Source of the DNA: Roseobacter denitrificans OCh 114 | Lineage (GTDB): Bacteria; Pseudomonadota; Alphaproteobacteria; Rhodobacterales; Rhodobacteraceae | Direction: 5' to 3' | Length of the DNA stretch: 64,000 nucleotides | Assembly (NCBI RefSeq): GCF_000014045.1 | Contig: NC_008209.1 | Location: forward strand, 2,007,001 to 2,071,000 | Notes under the pieces: model-generated | Told to the model about the DNA's origin: nothing | The model's input: the letters and a program-made list of their open reading frames with translations, nothing else | Databases searched by the model: none | Shown: piece after piece, positions 35,316 to 44,339 of the stretch | Numbering within the stretch: position 1 is the stretch's first letter | Layout of the letters: every line of letters begins with the position of its first letter | Made by a program: the position numbers and the translations under genes

Positions 35316-36137
35316 ATGATATTGCGAAGTCTTTTTATCTTCATCTTGTCGGCCGGAATAGGGCAGGCACAAAGCCTTGAACGCACGCCGAGCCATTGTT
35401 TGGCGCTGGCCGAAGGTACACCGGGCGTCGAATACATCGTGCCCGCCAGCCTTGGCCCTGTCGATGAAGAGACGGTGCGCATCCACTATATCCACCACGC
35501 GAGCTTTCTTATCCGCAGCCACGGCGGGCTGAATATGGTTACCGATTACACAGGCTATACCGGCACGCTGCCGCTGATCCCTGATGTGGTCACCATGAAC
35601 CATGCCCATTCCACGCATTGGACGGCAAACCCCGATCCCGCGATCCCCCATGTGCTGCCCGGCTGGGGCCCCTTTGGCGAAGGCATCGTGCACAACCTGG
35701 ATCTCGGGGAGGTTCTGGTGCGCAATGTCTCGACAGATATACGCTCCTCCTTTGCGGGAGTGGAGCCGAAAGGCAATTCGATTTTTGTCTTTGAGCTGGC
35801 GGGGTTATGTGTTGGGCATCTGGGGCATCTGCACCATGAACCGGATGCGGAACAATATGCCGCGCTGGGGCGGGTCGATATCGTGATGGCGCCGGTGGAT
35901 GGGGGCTATACGCTTGATCTTGCGACGATGACGCGCGTGTTGAAACGGCTCAGGTCCTCTGTCGTGATCCCGATGCATTGGTTTTCGCTGTTTGCGCTGG
36001 ATGATTTTCTGCAAGGCATGTCCGATGAATTCCAGATCGTGGAGGTCGGTGGCCCCTCGCTGGAAATGTCACTGGACCGGCTGCCGTCACGCCCCACGGT
36101 GATGGTGCTGCGCCCTGCCTTCCTGAGCGAAAACTAG
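35316..36137 (+). CDS. exported metallo-beta-lactamase-fold hydrolase
   Basis: A 273-residue protein with a signal peptide (residues 1-19, ending GIGQAQ). The metal-binding pattern resembles UlaG-type metallo-beta-lactamase-fold proteins: IHHASFLIRS, MNHAHSTHW (residues around 92-100, in place of HxHxDH), GHLGHLHH, an Asp in MAPVDGGYTLD and PMHWFS. NHAHSTHW lacks the second-metal Asp in its usual place. Predicted to be a periplasmic hydrolase of unknown substrate. GGAGG is nine bases before the ATG at 35316; a second ATG at 35311 meets a stop after one codon. Confidence 0.85.
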   Translation: MILRSLFIFILSAGIGQAQSLERTPSHCLALAEGTPGVEYIVPASLGPVDEETVRIHYIHHASFLIRSHGGLNMVTDYTGYTGTLPLIPDVVTMNHAHSTHWTANPDPAIPHVLPGWGPFGEGIVHNLDLGEVLVRNVSTDIRSSFAGVEPKGNSIFVFELAGLCVGHLGHLHHEPDAEQYAALGRVDIVMAPVDGGYTLDLATMTRVLKRLRSSVVIPMHWFSLFALDDFLQGMSDEFQIVEVGGPSLEMSLDRLPSRPTVMVLRPAFLSEN

Positions 36138-36178
36138 CGCGCCCTTGCATCCGGCGGCCCGGCAAGGGATCAAGGCGC

Positions 36179-37618
36179 ATGATGCATAATTCAGCCGATT
36201 CCGCGTTTCGACAGACGCTTCTGGAGCAGTTGCCAGCCGAGGTGCTGCGCGACGCTGAATCGCGCTACCGCGAGGAGCCGCGTGGCCGGTGGCAGGGCAA
36301 GGTGGGGGTGCTCGCGGCCCCGCGTTCCACCCAAGAGGTGGCGCATCTGGTGCGGCTGGCCGCGGATGCGCGTGTGCCCATCCTCCCCTATGGCGGCGGT
36401 ACGGGACTGGTGGGCGGTCAGGTCATGCCGGAGGGTCCTGCGCCGCTCATGATCTCGTTGGAGCGGATGAACAGCATTCGCGCGGTTTATCCGCAGGAAA
36501 ATGTTCTGATCTGTGACGCAGGCGCGATCCTTGCGGATGTCCAGCAGGCCGCTGCAGATGCGGGGCGGCTTTTCCCGCTGTCGCTGGCAGCACAGGGCAG
36601 CGCGCGGATCGGCGGTAATCTGGCGACGAATGCCGGTGGCACCGGGGTCTTGCGCTATGGCAACGCGCGGGACTTGTGTCTGGGGCTGGAGGCTGTTCTG
36701 CCCGACGGGCAAATCTGGCACGGGCTGAAACGGTTGCGCAAGGACAACAGCGGCTATGACTTGCGGCATCTGCTGATCGGTTCCGAAGGGACGCTGGGGA
36801 TCATCACGGCGGCTGCGTTGAAGCTCAGCCCGCAACCGGCCCATATGGGCACGGCGGTCCTGGTCGTGTCATCGCCACAGGCCGCATTGTCGCTGCTCGC
36901 CCTTGCGCGCGCGCAACTCGGGGAATTGGTCAGCGCCTTCGAGCTGATCAGCGGGCAGGGCCTGGCCTTTTTACGCGAAACGCTGCCCGATGTGCGCCAG
37001 CCCTTTGACACAGCCCCTGCGTGGTCTGTCCTGATCGAAGTGGGCCTTGTGCACGGGCTTGATCCGCAGAAGTCACTGGAAACACTCTTTGCCGCCGCCA
37101 TGCAGGCGGGACTCGTCGAGGACGGCATCGTGGCCCAAAGCCATCAACAAGCCGCTGAATTCTGGTCGGTGCGCGAGCATATTCCACAGGCGAACAAGCG
37201 CATCGGTTCCATCTCATCCCATGATATTTCGCTTCCCTTGGGGGTCTTGCCGGAATTCATTGAACGGGGGGACAAGCTGGTTCAGGCGTTGGGCGATTTC
37301 CGCATCAATTGCTTCGGCCATGTGGGGGACGGCAACCTGCACTACAACGTGTTTCCGGCCAAGGGCCGCAGTGTTGCCGATCACGCCAACCAGCGCATGG
37401 AAGTGCAGCGTGTGGTCCATGACCTCGTGCATGCGTTCGGCGGCTCGGTCAGCGCGGAGCATGGGGTGGGGCGGTTGAAGGTGGACGATCTGGAACGTTA
37501 TGGCGACCCGGCCAAACTGGCGGCGATGCGCGCGATCAAGGCGGCGCTTGATCCGCTGGGGATCATGAACCCGGGCGCGGTTCTCAAAACAGTGCCGAGT
37601 GCGGTGCAACAGACATAA
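36179..37618 (+). CDS. FAD-binding 2-hydroxyacid dehydrogenase (GlcD/D2HGDH family)
   Basis: A 479-residue flavoprotein with an N-terminal PCMH-type FAD domain (ILPYGGGTGLVGGQ near residue 63, GSARIGGNLATNAGGTGVLRYG near 140) and a C-terminal FAD-oxidase domain ending FGGSVSAEHGVGRLK and LDPLGIMNPG, with the metal-binding block FGHVGDGNLHYN. The family oxidises D-2-hydroxy acids such as D-2-hydroxyglutarate, D-lactate or glycolate. No GlcE or GlcF partner genes are adjacent, which favours the single-subunit D-2-hydroxyglutarate/D-lactate type. Two adjacent ATG codons (36179, 36182); AAGG fits the second slightly better. Confidence 0.92.
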   Translation: MMHNSADSAFRQTLLEQLPAEVLRDAESRYREEPRGRWQGKVGVLAAPRSTQEVAHLVRLAADARVPILPYGGGTGLVGGQVMPEGPAPLMISLERMNSIRAVYPQENVLICDAGAILADVQQAAADAGRLFPLSLAAQGSARIGGNLATNAGGTGVLRYGNARDLCLGLEAVLPDGQIWHGLKRLRKDNSGYDLRHLLIGSEGTLGIITAAALKLSPQPAHMGTAVLVVSSPQAALSLLALARAQLGELVSAFELISGQGLAFLRETLPDVRQPFDTAPAWSVLIEVGLVHGLDPQKSLETLFAAAMQAGLVEDGIVAQSHQQAAEFWSVREHIPQANKRIGSISSHDISLPLGVLPEFIERGDKLVQALGDFRINCFGHVGDGNLHYNVFPAKGRSVADHANQRMEVQRVVHDLVHAFGGSVSAEHGVGRLKVDDLERYGDPAKLAAMRAIKAALDPLGIMNPGAVLKTVPSAVQQT

Positions 37619-37701
37619 CATGTCCGTGGGTGCGGTTGTCTGTCGGCACATGCGTACTGATCTCATGCACAGGATCACCGTCATGAAAAGAGAGGTCAGG
37701 T

Positions 37702-38166
37702 ATGGCATTGACACGCAGACAGGTTTTATGGGGCATCGCGGCTTTACCCGTCGCAGGCTGGGCGATCAGCAGCCGTCGCGCGGACGCCGGGGCAGGCAAA
37801 GTATATTCTGAGGGTGGTATTGCGGTAGATGGCAGCGACGTGGTCGCTTATTTCACCGATGGTGTGCCAACCAAGGGCCGCACGGACCTCACCCATGACT
37901 GGATGGGCGTCACATGGCGCTTTGCCAGTGAAGAGAACCGCGATGTCTTTGCGGCCGATCCGACTGCCTATGCCCCGCAATACGGCGGCTTTTGCGCCTA
38001 TGCGGTCAGCAAAGGCTACACCGCTTCTACCGTGCCGGAGGCGTGGAAGATCGTGGATGGCAAATTGTACCTCAACTTTTCACGCCGCATTCAACGCAAA
38101 TGGGAACGTGACGTCGCGGGCAACATCGCTGCGGGGGATGCAAACTGGCCAACGCTTGTGGGTTGA
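37702..38166 (+). CDS. exported YHS domain-containing protein
   Basis: A 154-residue protein. The N-terminus TRRQVLWGIAALPVAGWA is a twin-arginine-like signal peptide. The mature part is a YHS-like domain: VDGSDVVAYFTDG, the TWRFASEENRDVFAADPTAYAPQYGGFCAYAVS core with a Cys near residue 96, and KLYLNFSRRIQRKWE. YHS domains often bind metals or occur with copper transporters; the function of this secreted form is not established. GAGG lies six bases before the ATG. Its TGA abuts the convergent apt stop. Confidence 0.85.
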   Translation: MALTRRQVLWGIAALPVAGWAISSRRADAGAGKVYSEGGIAVDGSDVVAYFTDGVPTKGRTDLTHDWMGVTWRFASEENRDVFAADPTAYAPQYGGFCAYAVSKGYTASTVPEAWKIVDGKLYLNFSRRIQRKWERDVAGNIAAGDANWPTLVG

Positions 38167-38697
38167 TCACAGCCCCTCATAGGCGCAGAGCGCGTTGACC
38201 TCCACGCCCATGGCCTCAAGGCGCGCGCGCCCGCCAAGATCGGGCAGATCAATGATAAAGGAGGTGGAGATGATCTCCCCTCCCAACCGCTCGATAAGCT
38301 TGATGCCCGCTTCGGCAGTGCCGCCTGTGGCGAGCAGATCATCGACCACCAGCACCTTTTCGCCCGGTTGGATGGCGTCATCGTGGATTTCGACAATCGC
38401 CTCGCCATATTCCAGCGTATAGGCTTCGCTGATGGTTTTGCCCGGCAGCTTGCCTTTCTTGCGGATTGGGACGAACCCCTTGGACAACTGGTGCGCGATG
38501 GCGCCGCCGAGGATGAACCCGCGTGCCTCCAGCCCCACAACCTTATCAATCTGCAAGCCCGCATAGGGGTGCAACATCTGGTCAATCGCGATGCGAAACC
38601 CGCGTGGATCTGCGAAAAGCGTGGTCACATCGCGAAACATGATCCCCTCGTGGGGGAAATCGACGATGGTGCGGATGTAGTCTTGTACGGTTTTCAT
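38167..38697 (-). CDS. apt: adenine phosphoribosyltransferase
   Basis: A 176-residue enzyme that joins adenine and PRPP to AMP. The PRPP loop [17 protein letters not shown] is near residues 116-132, and [15 protein letters not shown] is at the N-terminus. The ATG at 38697 fits the family start ([15 protein letters not shown]); the open frame continues upstream to 38787 but overlaps the LysE gene. It is last in the mtnP-lysE-apt run, and it uses the adenine released by MtnP. Confidence 0.96.
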   Translation of the reverse strand: MKTVQDYIRTIVDFPHEGIMFRDVTTLFADPRGFRIAIDQMLHPYAGLQIDKVVGLEARGFILGGAIAHQLSKGFVPIRKKGKLPGKTISEAYTLEYGEAIVEIHDDAIQPGEKVLVVDDLLATGGTAEAGIKLIERLGGEIISTSFIIDLPDLGGRARLEAMGVEVNALCAYEGL

Positions 38698-38711
38698 AAT
38701 GTCTCTCAGGG

Positions 38712-39332
38712 TTATGTGGCGCGGCGCAGGGTTGCGGTCAGCACGCCCATGCCAATCAGGGTGGCGCCGCCTGCGCGGGTGATCCACGTCAGGACGGAGG
38801 GTCTGGCGATGACACGGCGCAAACGATCCGCCAGAAGCGCATAGGCCAGTGCGTTCAGGGCAGCAAGCGTGACAAAAGTTGCGATCAGGATCGCGAATTG
38901 CGGCAAGAGTGCTGCGTCAGGCCGGATGAACTGCGGTACAAAGGCGATGAAAAAGGCGATGGATTTCGGGTTGAGCGCTGTCACCATGGCCGTGTGACCA
39001 AAGACACCATTCGCGGTCACATCGCGTGCAGGGGTCAAACCGTCCGTGGGGGCAGAGCGGATCAGCTTGATGCCGAGCCAGACCAGATAGGCGGCACCGA
39101 CCCATTTGAGAACCGTAAAGGCCGTCGCAGAGGCCAGCAGGAGCGCGCCAAGGCCCAGCAAAGATGCAGTCATCGCAATAAGGTCGCCGAAAGCAACGCC
39201 GGCTGCCGAGGCCACGGCGACCGAGCGCCCTTTGGACAGCGCATAGCTGAGCACCAAAAGCACAGTCGGGCCAGGGATCAGCAGGAGCGCGGTGGAGGCT
39301 GCAACAAAGGTCAGCCAGAGGTCGAGAGGCAT
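38712..39332 (-). CDS. LysE/RhtB-family amino acid exporter
   Basis: A 206-residue inner-membrane protein with six hydrophobic helices. Family marks are [20 protein letters not shown] near residues 16-35 and [22 protein letters not shown] near 115-136. Relatives export lysine, homoserine, threonine and similar compounds. It lies 14 bp before apt and 17 bp after mtnP, so the three genes are likely co-transcribed. The exported compound is unknown; a product related to methionine/adenine salvage is possible. Confidence 0.9.
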   Translation of the reverse strand: MPLDLWLTFVAASTALLLIPGPTVLLVLSYALSKGRSVAVASAAGVAFGDLIAMTASLLGLGALLLASATAFTVLKWVGAAYLVWLGIKLIRSAPTDGLTPARDVTANGVFGHTAMVTALNPKSIAFFIAFVPQFIRPDAALLPQFAILIATFVTLAALNALAYALLADRLRRVIARPSVLTWITRAGGATLIGMGVLTATLRRAT

Positions 39333-39349
39333 TTCATGGATTCCTTGGA

Positions 39350-40222
39350 TTAGAGTACGCGCCCGGCCACGGCATCCAGCTTGGCCATGACCGCCGGATC
39401 GCGTGCGTCGGGTTGCGTCAGGATCGCGAAATCCAGCGCGCGATCGCAGCCGTGGGGGCAGGGTGCGCGCTCCGGCCCGAGCATCGCCGGCAGGCGGCGC
39501 ACCAGATCGCGGCCCTTATCCGCGTTGCCCATCAGGGTCTGGATGATCTGCGTGACATCGACTTCGCCGTGGTCGGGGTGCCAGCTGTCGTAATCGGTGA
39601 TCATCGCGACCGAGGCGTAACACAGTTCGGCTTCGCGGGCGAGTTTCGCTTCGGGCATGTTGGTCATGCCGATCACATCCGCGCCCCAGCTTGTGCGGTA
39701 CATCTTGGATTCCGCAAGGGTCGAAAACTGCGGGCCTTCCATCGCCAGATAAGTCCCACCGTCATGCACCGTGATGCCCGCATCGGTGGCCGCCGTGTGG
39801 CAGGCTTTGGACAGACGGGGGCAGGTCGGATGGGCGACGCTGACATGTGCCACGCAGCCTGTGCCGAAGAACGATTTTTCCCGCGCGAAGGTGCGGTCGA
39901 TGAACTGATCCACGATGACGAAATCACCCGGTGCCATTTCCTCGCGAAAGGAACCGCAGGCCGACACCGAAATGACATCTGTCACCCCAAGCCGCTTGAG
40001 CGCGTCGATATTTGCGCGGTAGGGCACTGTGGTGGGGCTATGCACATGGCCGCGTCCGTGGCGTGGTAAAAAGGCCATCGGAACACCATCAAGTTCCCCG
40101 GTCAGAATATCATCGGATGGTGCGCCCCATGGTGTTGACACCTGTGTCCATTTCGCTCCGGTCATACCCTCTATATCATAAAGACCGGATCCACCGATCA
40201 CGGCTATTTTTGTTTGGGTCAT
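39350..40222 (-). CDS. mtnP: S-methyl-5'-thioadenosine phosphorylase
   Basis: A 290-residue trimeric nucleoside phosphorylase of the MTAP/PNP type 2 family. Signatures: VIGGSGLYDIEGM at the N-terminus, FLPRHGRGHVHSPTTVPYRAN near residue 52, SVSACGSFREEM, EGPQFSTLAESKMYR and GMTNMPEAKLAREAELCYA. It splits methylthioadenosine into adenine and methylthioribose-1-phosphate, clearing the by-product of polyamine and homoserine-lactone synthesis. AAGGA lies eight bases before the ATG. A 260-bp divergent spacer separates it from the SulP gene; I see no clear operator in it. Confidence 0.95.
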   Translation of the reverse strand: MTQTKIAVIGGSGLYDIEGMTGAKWTQVSTPWGAPSDDILTGELDGVPMAFLPRHGRGHVHSPTTVPYRANIDALKRLGVTDVISVSACGSFREEMAPGDFVIVDQFIDRTFAREKSFFGTGCVAHVSVAHPTCPRLSKACHTAATDAGITVHDGGTYLAMEGPQFSTLAESKMYRTSWGADVIGMTNMPEAKLAREAELCYASVAMITDYDSWHPDHGEVDVTQIIQTLMGNADKGRDLVRRLPAMLGPERAPCPHGCDRALDFAILTQPDARDPAVMAKLDAVAGRVL

Positions 40223-40483
40223 TGAAGCTGTCCTTTCGTGCGTTGCCGGCAGTTTGCCCGTTGAAGCGCAGGTTGAAAAGGCACAAATCGCCCGGTTTCA
40301 TTAAGGTGTTGTGAAGGGCGCGCGCGCCAAGGCGTGGGGCGGATGGCGTTTGTTCATCATTGATTTACCATGATCAACGACAAGGGGCGGGGTTTTCATT
40401 TGTACCGAATAGGTCTAGGGAGCCACCATGTTAGCGCGCGCAGGACGCGGGTTCAGACGACTCAAACTCAGGAAAATGACATT

Positions 40484-42112
40484 ATGGCGCGCGCATCGTT
40501 TCGCACCTTTGCAAAGAATTTGGATGTGACGGACCTGCGTTGGATGCCCGATAAGGGCTTTTCACCGGCGCGGTTGCGGATTGAGCTCTTGTCGGGCCTG
40601 ACGGTTGCGCTGGCGTTGGTGCCGGAGGCCGTTGCCTTTGCATTCGTGGCCGGTGTGCATCCGCTTGTCGGGCTTTACGCGGCCTTCATCGTTGGGTTGA
40701 TCACTGCCCTGATCGGCGGACGGCCCGGTATGATCTCCGGCGCGACGGGGGCTTTGGCCGTTGTCATGGTGGCGCTGGTGGCCGAACATGGTGTCGAATA
40801 TCTCTTTGCGACTGTTGTCTTGATGGGGTTCTTGCAGGTTTTCGCGGGTGTGATGCAATGGGGCAAGTTCATCCGGCTGGTGCCGCACCCGGTGATGCTG
40901 GGCTTTGTCAACGGGTTGGCGATCGTGATTTTCCTCGCACAGCTCAGCCAGTTCAAAGTGCCCGGAACGCTTGAGAATACAGGTCATGGCATGGGCGGCG
41001 GAGAGTGGTTGTCGGGGCAGCCGCTTGCGCTGATGTTGCTGCTGGTGGCGGCGACCATGGCGATCATCTGGGTGATGCCCCGCATCACGCGGGCGATCCC
41101 GGCGCCTTTGGCGGGGATCGGTATCGTTGCTGCGGTTGTGATCTTTTTCGGGCTGGATGTGCCGCGCGTCGGTGATCTTGCATCGATTCAGGGCGGCTTG
41201 CCGAGTTTGCATATTCCCATGGTGCCGCTGAATTGGGAGACGTTGGAAATCATTCTACCCTATGCGATCATTCTGGCGGCGATCGGATTGATCGAAAGCC
41301 TGCTGACGCTGAACCTTGTGGGCGATATGACGGGCAAACGCGGCGGGGCCTCGCAGGAGTGTATCGCGCAGGGCCTTGCCAATACGGTCACGGGTTTTTT
41401 TGGTGGGATGGGCGGCTGTGCGATGATTGGACAGTCGATGATCAACGTGAAGTCGGGAGGGCGTACCCGGGTTGCCGGTATTGCGGCCGCGGTGTTTTTG
41501 CTTTTGTTCATTCTGGTGGGCAGTTCGGTCATTGAATTGATCCCGCTGGCCGCGCTTGTGGGCGTGATGTTCATGGTGGTGATCGGCACATTTGCGTGGA
41601 ATTCCCTGACTATCCTGCGCAAGGTGCCGCTTACGGACGCTTTTGTCATTCTGCTGGTGACGGTGGTGACCGTCATGGAAGATCTCGCAGTTGCCGTGGT
41701 GGTCGGCGTGATCGTGAGCGCGCTGGCCTATGCGTGGAACAACGCGCGCCGCATCCACGCAAAGGCCTATACCACTCCGGAAGGTGCCCGGGTTTATCAG
41801 GTACAGGGACCATTGTTTTTTGGCTCATCAGACGGGTTTACGGAACTGTTTGATGTCGAGGGCGACCCATCCGAAGTGATTGTGGATTTTGCAGACAGCC
41901 GTGTGGTGGATCAATCCGCGCTGCAGGCCATTGAGGCGATTGCCGGAAAATACGAAGCGCAGGGAAAGCGCATTCAGCTGCGTCACCTGAGCCCTGATTG
42001 CCACAGACTGCTGAATAAGGCAGGGCATCTCATGGTGGATAGCGATGACGATCCGGACTACGCGCTGGCGGTGAATTACAGTGTGCGCACGGGGGTTCTG
42101 GGCGGGCACTGA
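40484..42112 (+). CDS. SulP-family anion transporter with STAS domain
   Basis: A 542-residue SLC26/SulP membrane protein. About eleven to twelve hydrophobic helices fill residues 25-415, including GLTVALALVPEAVAFAFVAGVHPLVGLYAAF, GRPGMISGATGALAVV and FGGMGGCAMIGQSMINVKSGGRTR. A cytoplasmic STAS domain follows from about residue 440 (GDPSEVIVDFADSRVVDQSALQAIE). Members carry sulfate, bicarbonate or other anions; no carbonic anhydrase or sulfate genes are adjacent to decide. The ATG at 40484 has AGGA ten bases upstream and matches the family; the frame extends upstream to 40370 without similarity. Confidence 0.93.
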   Translation: MARASFRTFAKNLDVTDLRWMPDKGFSPARLRIELLSGLTVALALVPEAVAFAFVAGVHPLVGLYAAFIVGLITALIGGRPGMISGATGALAVVMVALVAEHGVEYLFATVVLMGFLQVFAGVMQWGKFIRLVPHPVMLGFVNGLAIVIFLAQLSQFKVPGTLENTGHGMGGGEWLSGQPLALMLLLVAATMAIIWVMPRITRAIPAPLAGIGIVAAVVIFFGLDVPRVGDLASIQGGLPSLHIPMVPLNWETLEIILPYAIILAAIGLIESLLTLNLVGDMTGKRGGASQECIAQGLANTVTGFFGGMGGCAMIGQSMINVKSGGRTRVAGIAAAVFLLLFILVGSSVIELIPLAALVGVMFMVVIGTFAWNSLTILRKVPLTDAFVILLVTVVTVMEDLAVAVVVGVIVSALAYAWNNARRIHAKAYTTPEGARVYQVQGPLFFGSSDGFTELFDVEGDPSEVIVDFADSRVVDQSALQAIEAIAGKYEAQGKRIQLRHLSPDCHRLLNKAGHLMVDSDDDPDYALAVNYSVRTGVLGGH

Positions 42113-42210
42113 CGGTTTGGCGGCGCTGTTGGCCCTTGGCCAATGCGCCCCACCCACCGTCCCACAGCCGTGGAGCGTGGGAAACCGCGTGAATCCGATT
42201 GCGATGGTGC

Positions 42211-42816
42211 TTAGTCGTCGGGCCGCGACAGTTCGAAAACCTCACTTACCTTGGTGTAGTCGCGGTAGCCCATCCTGCTGAGCGGATTGAAGGTCGTCAC
42301 GTCGAACCGGCCGTTGATCAGTGTATCATCGCGGATGTGGACGCCGACGACCTCACCGAACACCACGAAATTATGTGCGCCTTCGATCTTGACGATCTGC
42401 GTCATACGGCATTCCAGCGCTGCCGGTGCGCCCGTGACCCGCGCACAGTCGATGTCGCGGCAGGGCGTTGGTGCGATACCGGCGTGTTCGAATTCATCAA
42501 CCTCGCGCGCGAGGCCCTCCGATGAGGCATTCATCACGTTGCGCATGTCATATTCGACGATATTGACGCAGAATACACCGGTTTCGCGGATATTGGCGAC
42601 GGAGTCTTTGGTGTCGTCGCGATCCGGTTTGGCCGATGTCGAGGCGAACATCACCTGGGGGGGCACATAGGCCACCGCATTGAAAAAGGAGTAGGGTGCA
42701 AGGTTGTTCGCCCCCGCCTCATCACGCGTTGAAATCCATCCGATGGGGCGCGGCGACACGATGGCGTTGAAGGGGTTATGCGGCAGGCCGTGGCCTTCTT
42801 GCGGACGGTAGAACAT
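42211..42816 (-). CDS. flavin reductase family protein
   Basis: A 201-residue FMN-binding protein of the flavin reductase-like (DIM6/NTAB) family. It shows NPFNAIVSPRPIGWISTRDE near residue 14, NNLAPYSFFNAVAYVPPQVMFAS, DDTKDSVANIRETGVFCVNI and a C-terminal LNPLSRMGYRDY-like segment. These proteins bind FMN and often reduce it for partner monooxygenases; no partner is adjacent. The ATG at 42816 has GGAG six bases upstream. The frame remains open far upstream to 44109, but that part is antisense to the next genes. Confidence 0.92.
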   Translation of the reverse strand: MFYRPQEGHGLPHNPFNAIVSPRPIGWISTRDEAGANNLAPYSFFNAVAYVPPQVMFASTSAKPDRDDTKDSVANIRETGVFCVNIVEYDMRNVMNASSEGLAREVDEFEHAGIAPTPCRDIDCARVTGAPAALECRMTQIVKIEGAHNFVVFGEVVGVHIRDDTLINGRFDVTTFNPLSRMGYRDYTKVSEVFELSRPDD

Positions 42817-42852
42817 GATCACTCCTGATGGTTTGCAGGCGGCATATCCCAT

Positions 42853-43401
42853 GTGATAGGGCCGGACCACCTGAAACACGATGCAATCCCCAAACGGCCC
42901 TTTATTCCTGTGTATACCCTGACCCATGAAACCGAGCAGGACCATCACGAGGTCGAAGCGCTTTATGATCTGTGTTTTGCGCCGGGCCGTGAGGCTTTGT
43001 CGTCCTATCGGTTGCGGGACGATGTGCCAGCGGTTGAAAACCTCAGCCATGTTGCGCGGGATCGGGATGGCATCCTTGGCGGGGCGATCCGCTATTGGCC
43101 GGTGCGGATTGGCGAGGCGAGTGCGCTGCTCTTGGGGCCGGTTGCGGTACACCCCACCCGTCAGGGCGAGGGGCTGGCGTCGCTGTTGATCCGCAGCACA
43201 CTTGAACTGGCCGCAGAGGCGGGGTGGCAGCGCGTGATGCTCGTGGGGGACGCGCCCTATTACCAGCGGTATCAGTTCGCACGCCTGAGCGATGTCACTA
43301 TGCCACCGCCGACGAATCCTGACCGGGTGTTGGGGCGGGCGCTGGTGCCGGGGGCCTGGGACGGGGTGGCTGGTGAGGTGACGCGCTGGCGGGCGGATTG
43401 A
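42853..43401 (+). CDS. GNAT acetyltransferase (YhbS-like)
   Basis: A 182-residue acetyltransferase. The acetyl-CoA loop is LLLGPVAVHPTRQGEGLASLLIRS (residues about 94-117), followed by MLVGDAPYYQRYQFAR, characteristic of the YhbS group. The family acetylates unknown small molecules or proteins. The start is poorly defined: GTG at 42853 is the first start in the frame and lacks a good binding site, and an internal GTG at 42910 (VYTLTHETEQ) is an alternative closer to the family start. Divergent from the flavin reductase gene with only 36 bp between. Confidence 0.88.
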   Translation: MIGPDHLKHDAIPKRPFIPVYTLTHETEQDHHEVEALYDLCFAPGREALSSYRLRDDVPAVENLSHVARDRDGILGGAIRYWPVRIGEASALLLGPVAVHPTRQGEGLASLLIRSTLELAAEAGWQRVMLVGDAPYYQRYQFARLSDVTMPPPTNPDRVLGRALVPGAWDGVAGEVTRWRAD

Positions 43402-43443
43402 AATTGCACCCTGCCTATCCCATCTTGAACGCAAGGAGGGCAT

Positions 43444-44205
43444 ATGGACCTGATCAACGTCAACGACCTGCCGGATACCGAGGCACGACTGGACGCACTG
43501 GCAGAGCGCTATCGGCGCGCGGGCGGCTTTGGGGTTGAAATCCTGAACCTGATCGGGGGGCGCGCCGAAGGGTTGCTCGACCGGTTGCCGGGGCCCGTGC
43601 GGGGTGGTTTGGAACAGGCCACCACCCGCGCGCTCGAGCAGGCGATGAAAGCGGCACATGGCAGCCGTGGCGTTGTGCCGGATCAAAAGGGGTGGCTGAA
43701 TTCGGCTGTCGGTGCGGCGATGGGGGCTGTTGGTGGCATGGGCGGATTGCCCACGGCGCTGGCTGAATTGCCCGTGACCACAACCCTTTTGCTGCGCGTC
43801 ATCCAGGGGGCGGCGCAGGAGCAGGGATTTGATGCTTCGGCGGAAAATGTGCAGTTTGATTGCATCCGTGTCTTTGCCTCGGCAGGACCGCTGGAGGCGG
43901 ATGATGGCGCAGATCTGGCCTTCATTTCCGCCCGCGTGACCCTGACCGGGGCTGCGGTGCATGGGTTGATTGGCCGGGTTTCGCCACGGCTTGCGACTGT
44001 TTTGGGCCAAAAGCTTGCCGCGCAAACCGTGCCTATTTTGGGGGCAGTGGCGGGGGCTGCAACAAATTATGCCTACACCAGCTATTATCAGGAAATGGCG
44101 CATGTTCATTTCGGACTGCGCAGGCTGGCGATTGATGCTGATGTCCCACTTGAGGATCTGGTGGAGCGTCTGCGCCTTCGGCTTGAAAAGAGGGCCTTGG
44201 TGTAA
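43444..44205 (+). CDS. EcsC family protein
   Basis: A 253-residue EcsC-family protein. The middle (about residues 80-120) is Gly/Ala-rich and hydrophobic (GWLNSAVGAAMGAVGGMGGLPTALAELPVTTTLLLRVI) and suggests membrane association; a second such segment (VLGQKLAAQTVPILGAVAGAATNYAYTSYY) is near 190-220. EcsC proteins are linked to ABC transporter function in Bacillus but their biochemical role is unknown. AAGGAGG lies five bases before the ATG, a strong site. 134 bp follow before the Nudix gene. Confidence 0.88.
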   Translation: MDLINVNDLPDTEARLDALAERYRRAGGFGVEILNLIGGRAEGLLDRLPGPVRGGLEQATTRALEQAMKAAHGSRGVVPDQKGWLNSAVGAAMGAVGGMGGLPTALAELPVTTTLLLRVIQGAAQEQGFDASAENVQFDCIRVFASAGPLEADDGADLAFISARVTLTGAAVHGLIGRVSPRLATVLGQKLAAQTVPILGAVAGAATNYAYTSYYQEMAHVHFGLRRLAIDADVPLEDLVERLRLRLEKRALV

Positions 44206-44231
44206 ACCCGCTGTCCGCGCAAAATGTGGCG

Positions 44232-44246
44232 TTAACGCGCCGTTAA
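44232..44246. promoter_or_regulatory. CtrA-type binding site TTAA-N7-TTAA
   Basis: Sequence TTAACGCGCCGTTAA matches the full alphaproteobacterial CtrA consensus of two TTAA half-sites seven bases apart. It lies 94 bases upstream of the Nudix gene ATG at 44340 and 27 bases after the EcsC gene, inside non-coding DNA. Regulation of the Nudix gene by CtrA is inferred; I found no second copy in the window's other gaps that I checked. Confidence 0.6.
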
Positions 44247-44339
44247 AGAAGCTCGCCTAGTGATAGATTATATGAAATTGTTGGAAACTGGCTTTATGCT
44301 GCGGCGTATTTGTACTATTGATGCGGCCTTTTCGGACGT

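Noticed and set aside
42122..42182. Two inverted repeats between the SulP and flavin reductase genes
   Set aside because: The stems are short or bulged and not followed by T-runs; not convincing as terminators.
42817..44109. Upstream extension of the flavin reductase frame
   Set aside because: It is antisense to the acetyltransferase and EcsC genes and lacks similarity; the flavin reductase has its own ATG with GGAG at 42816.
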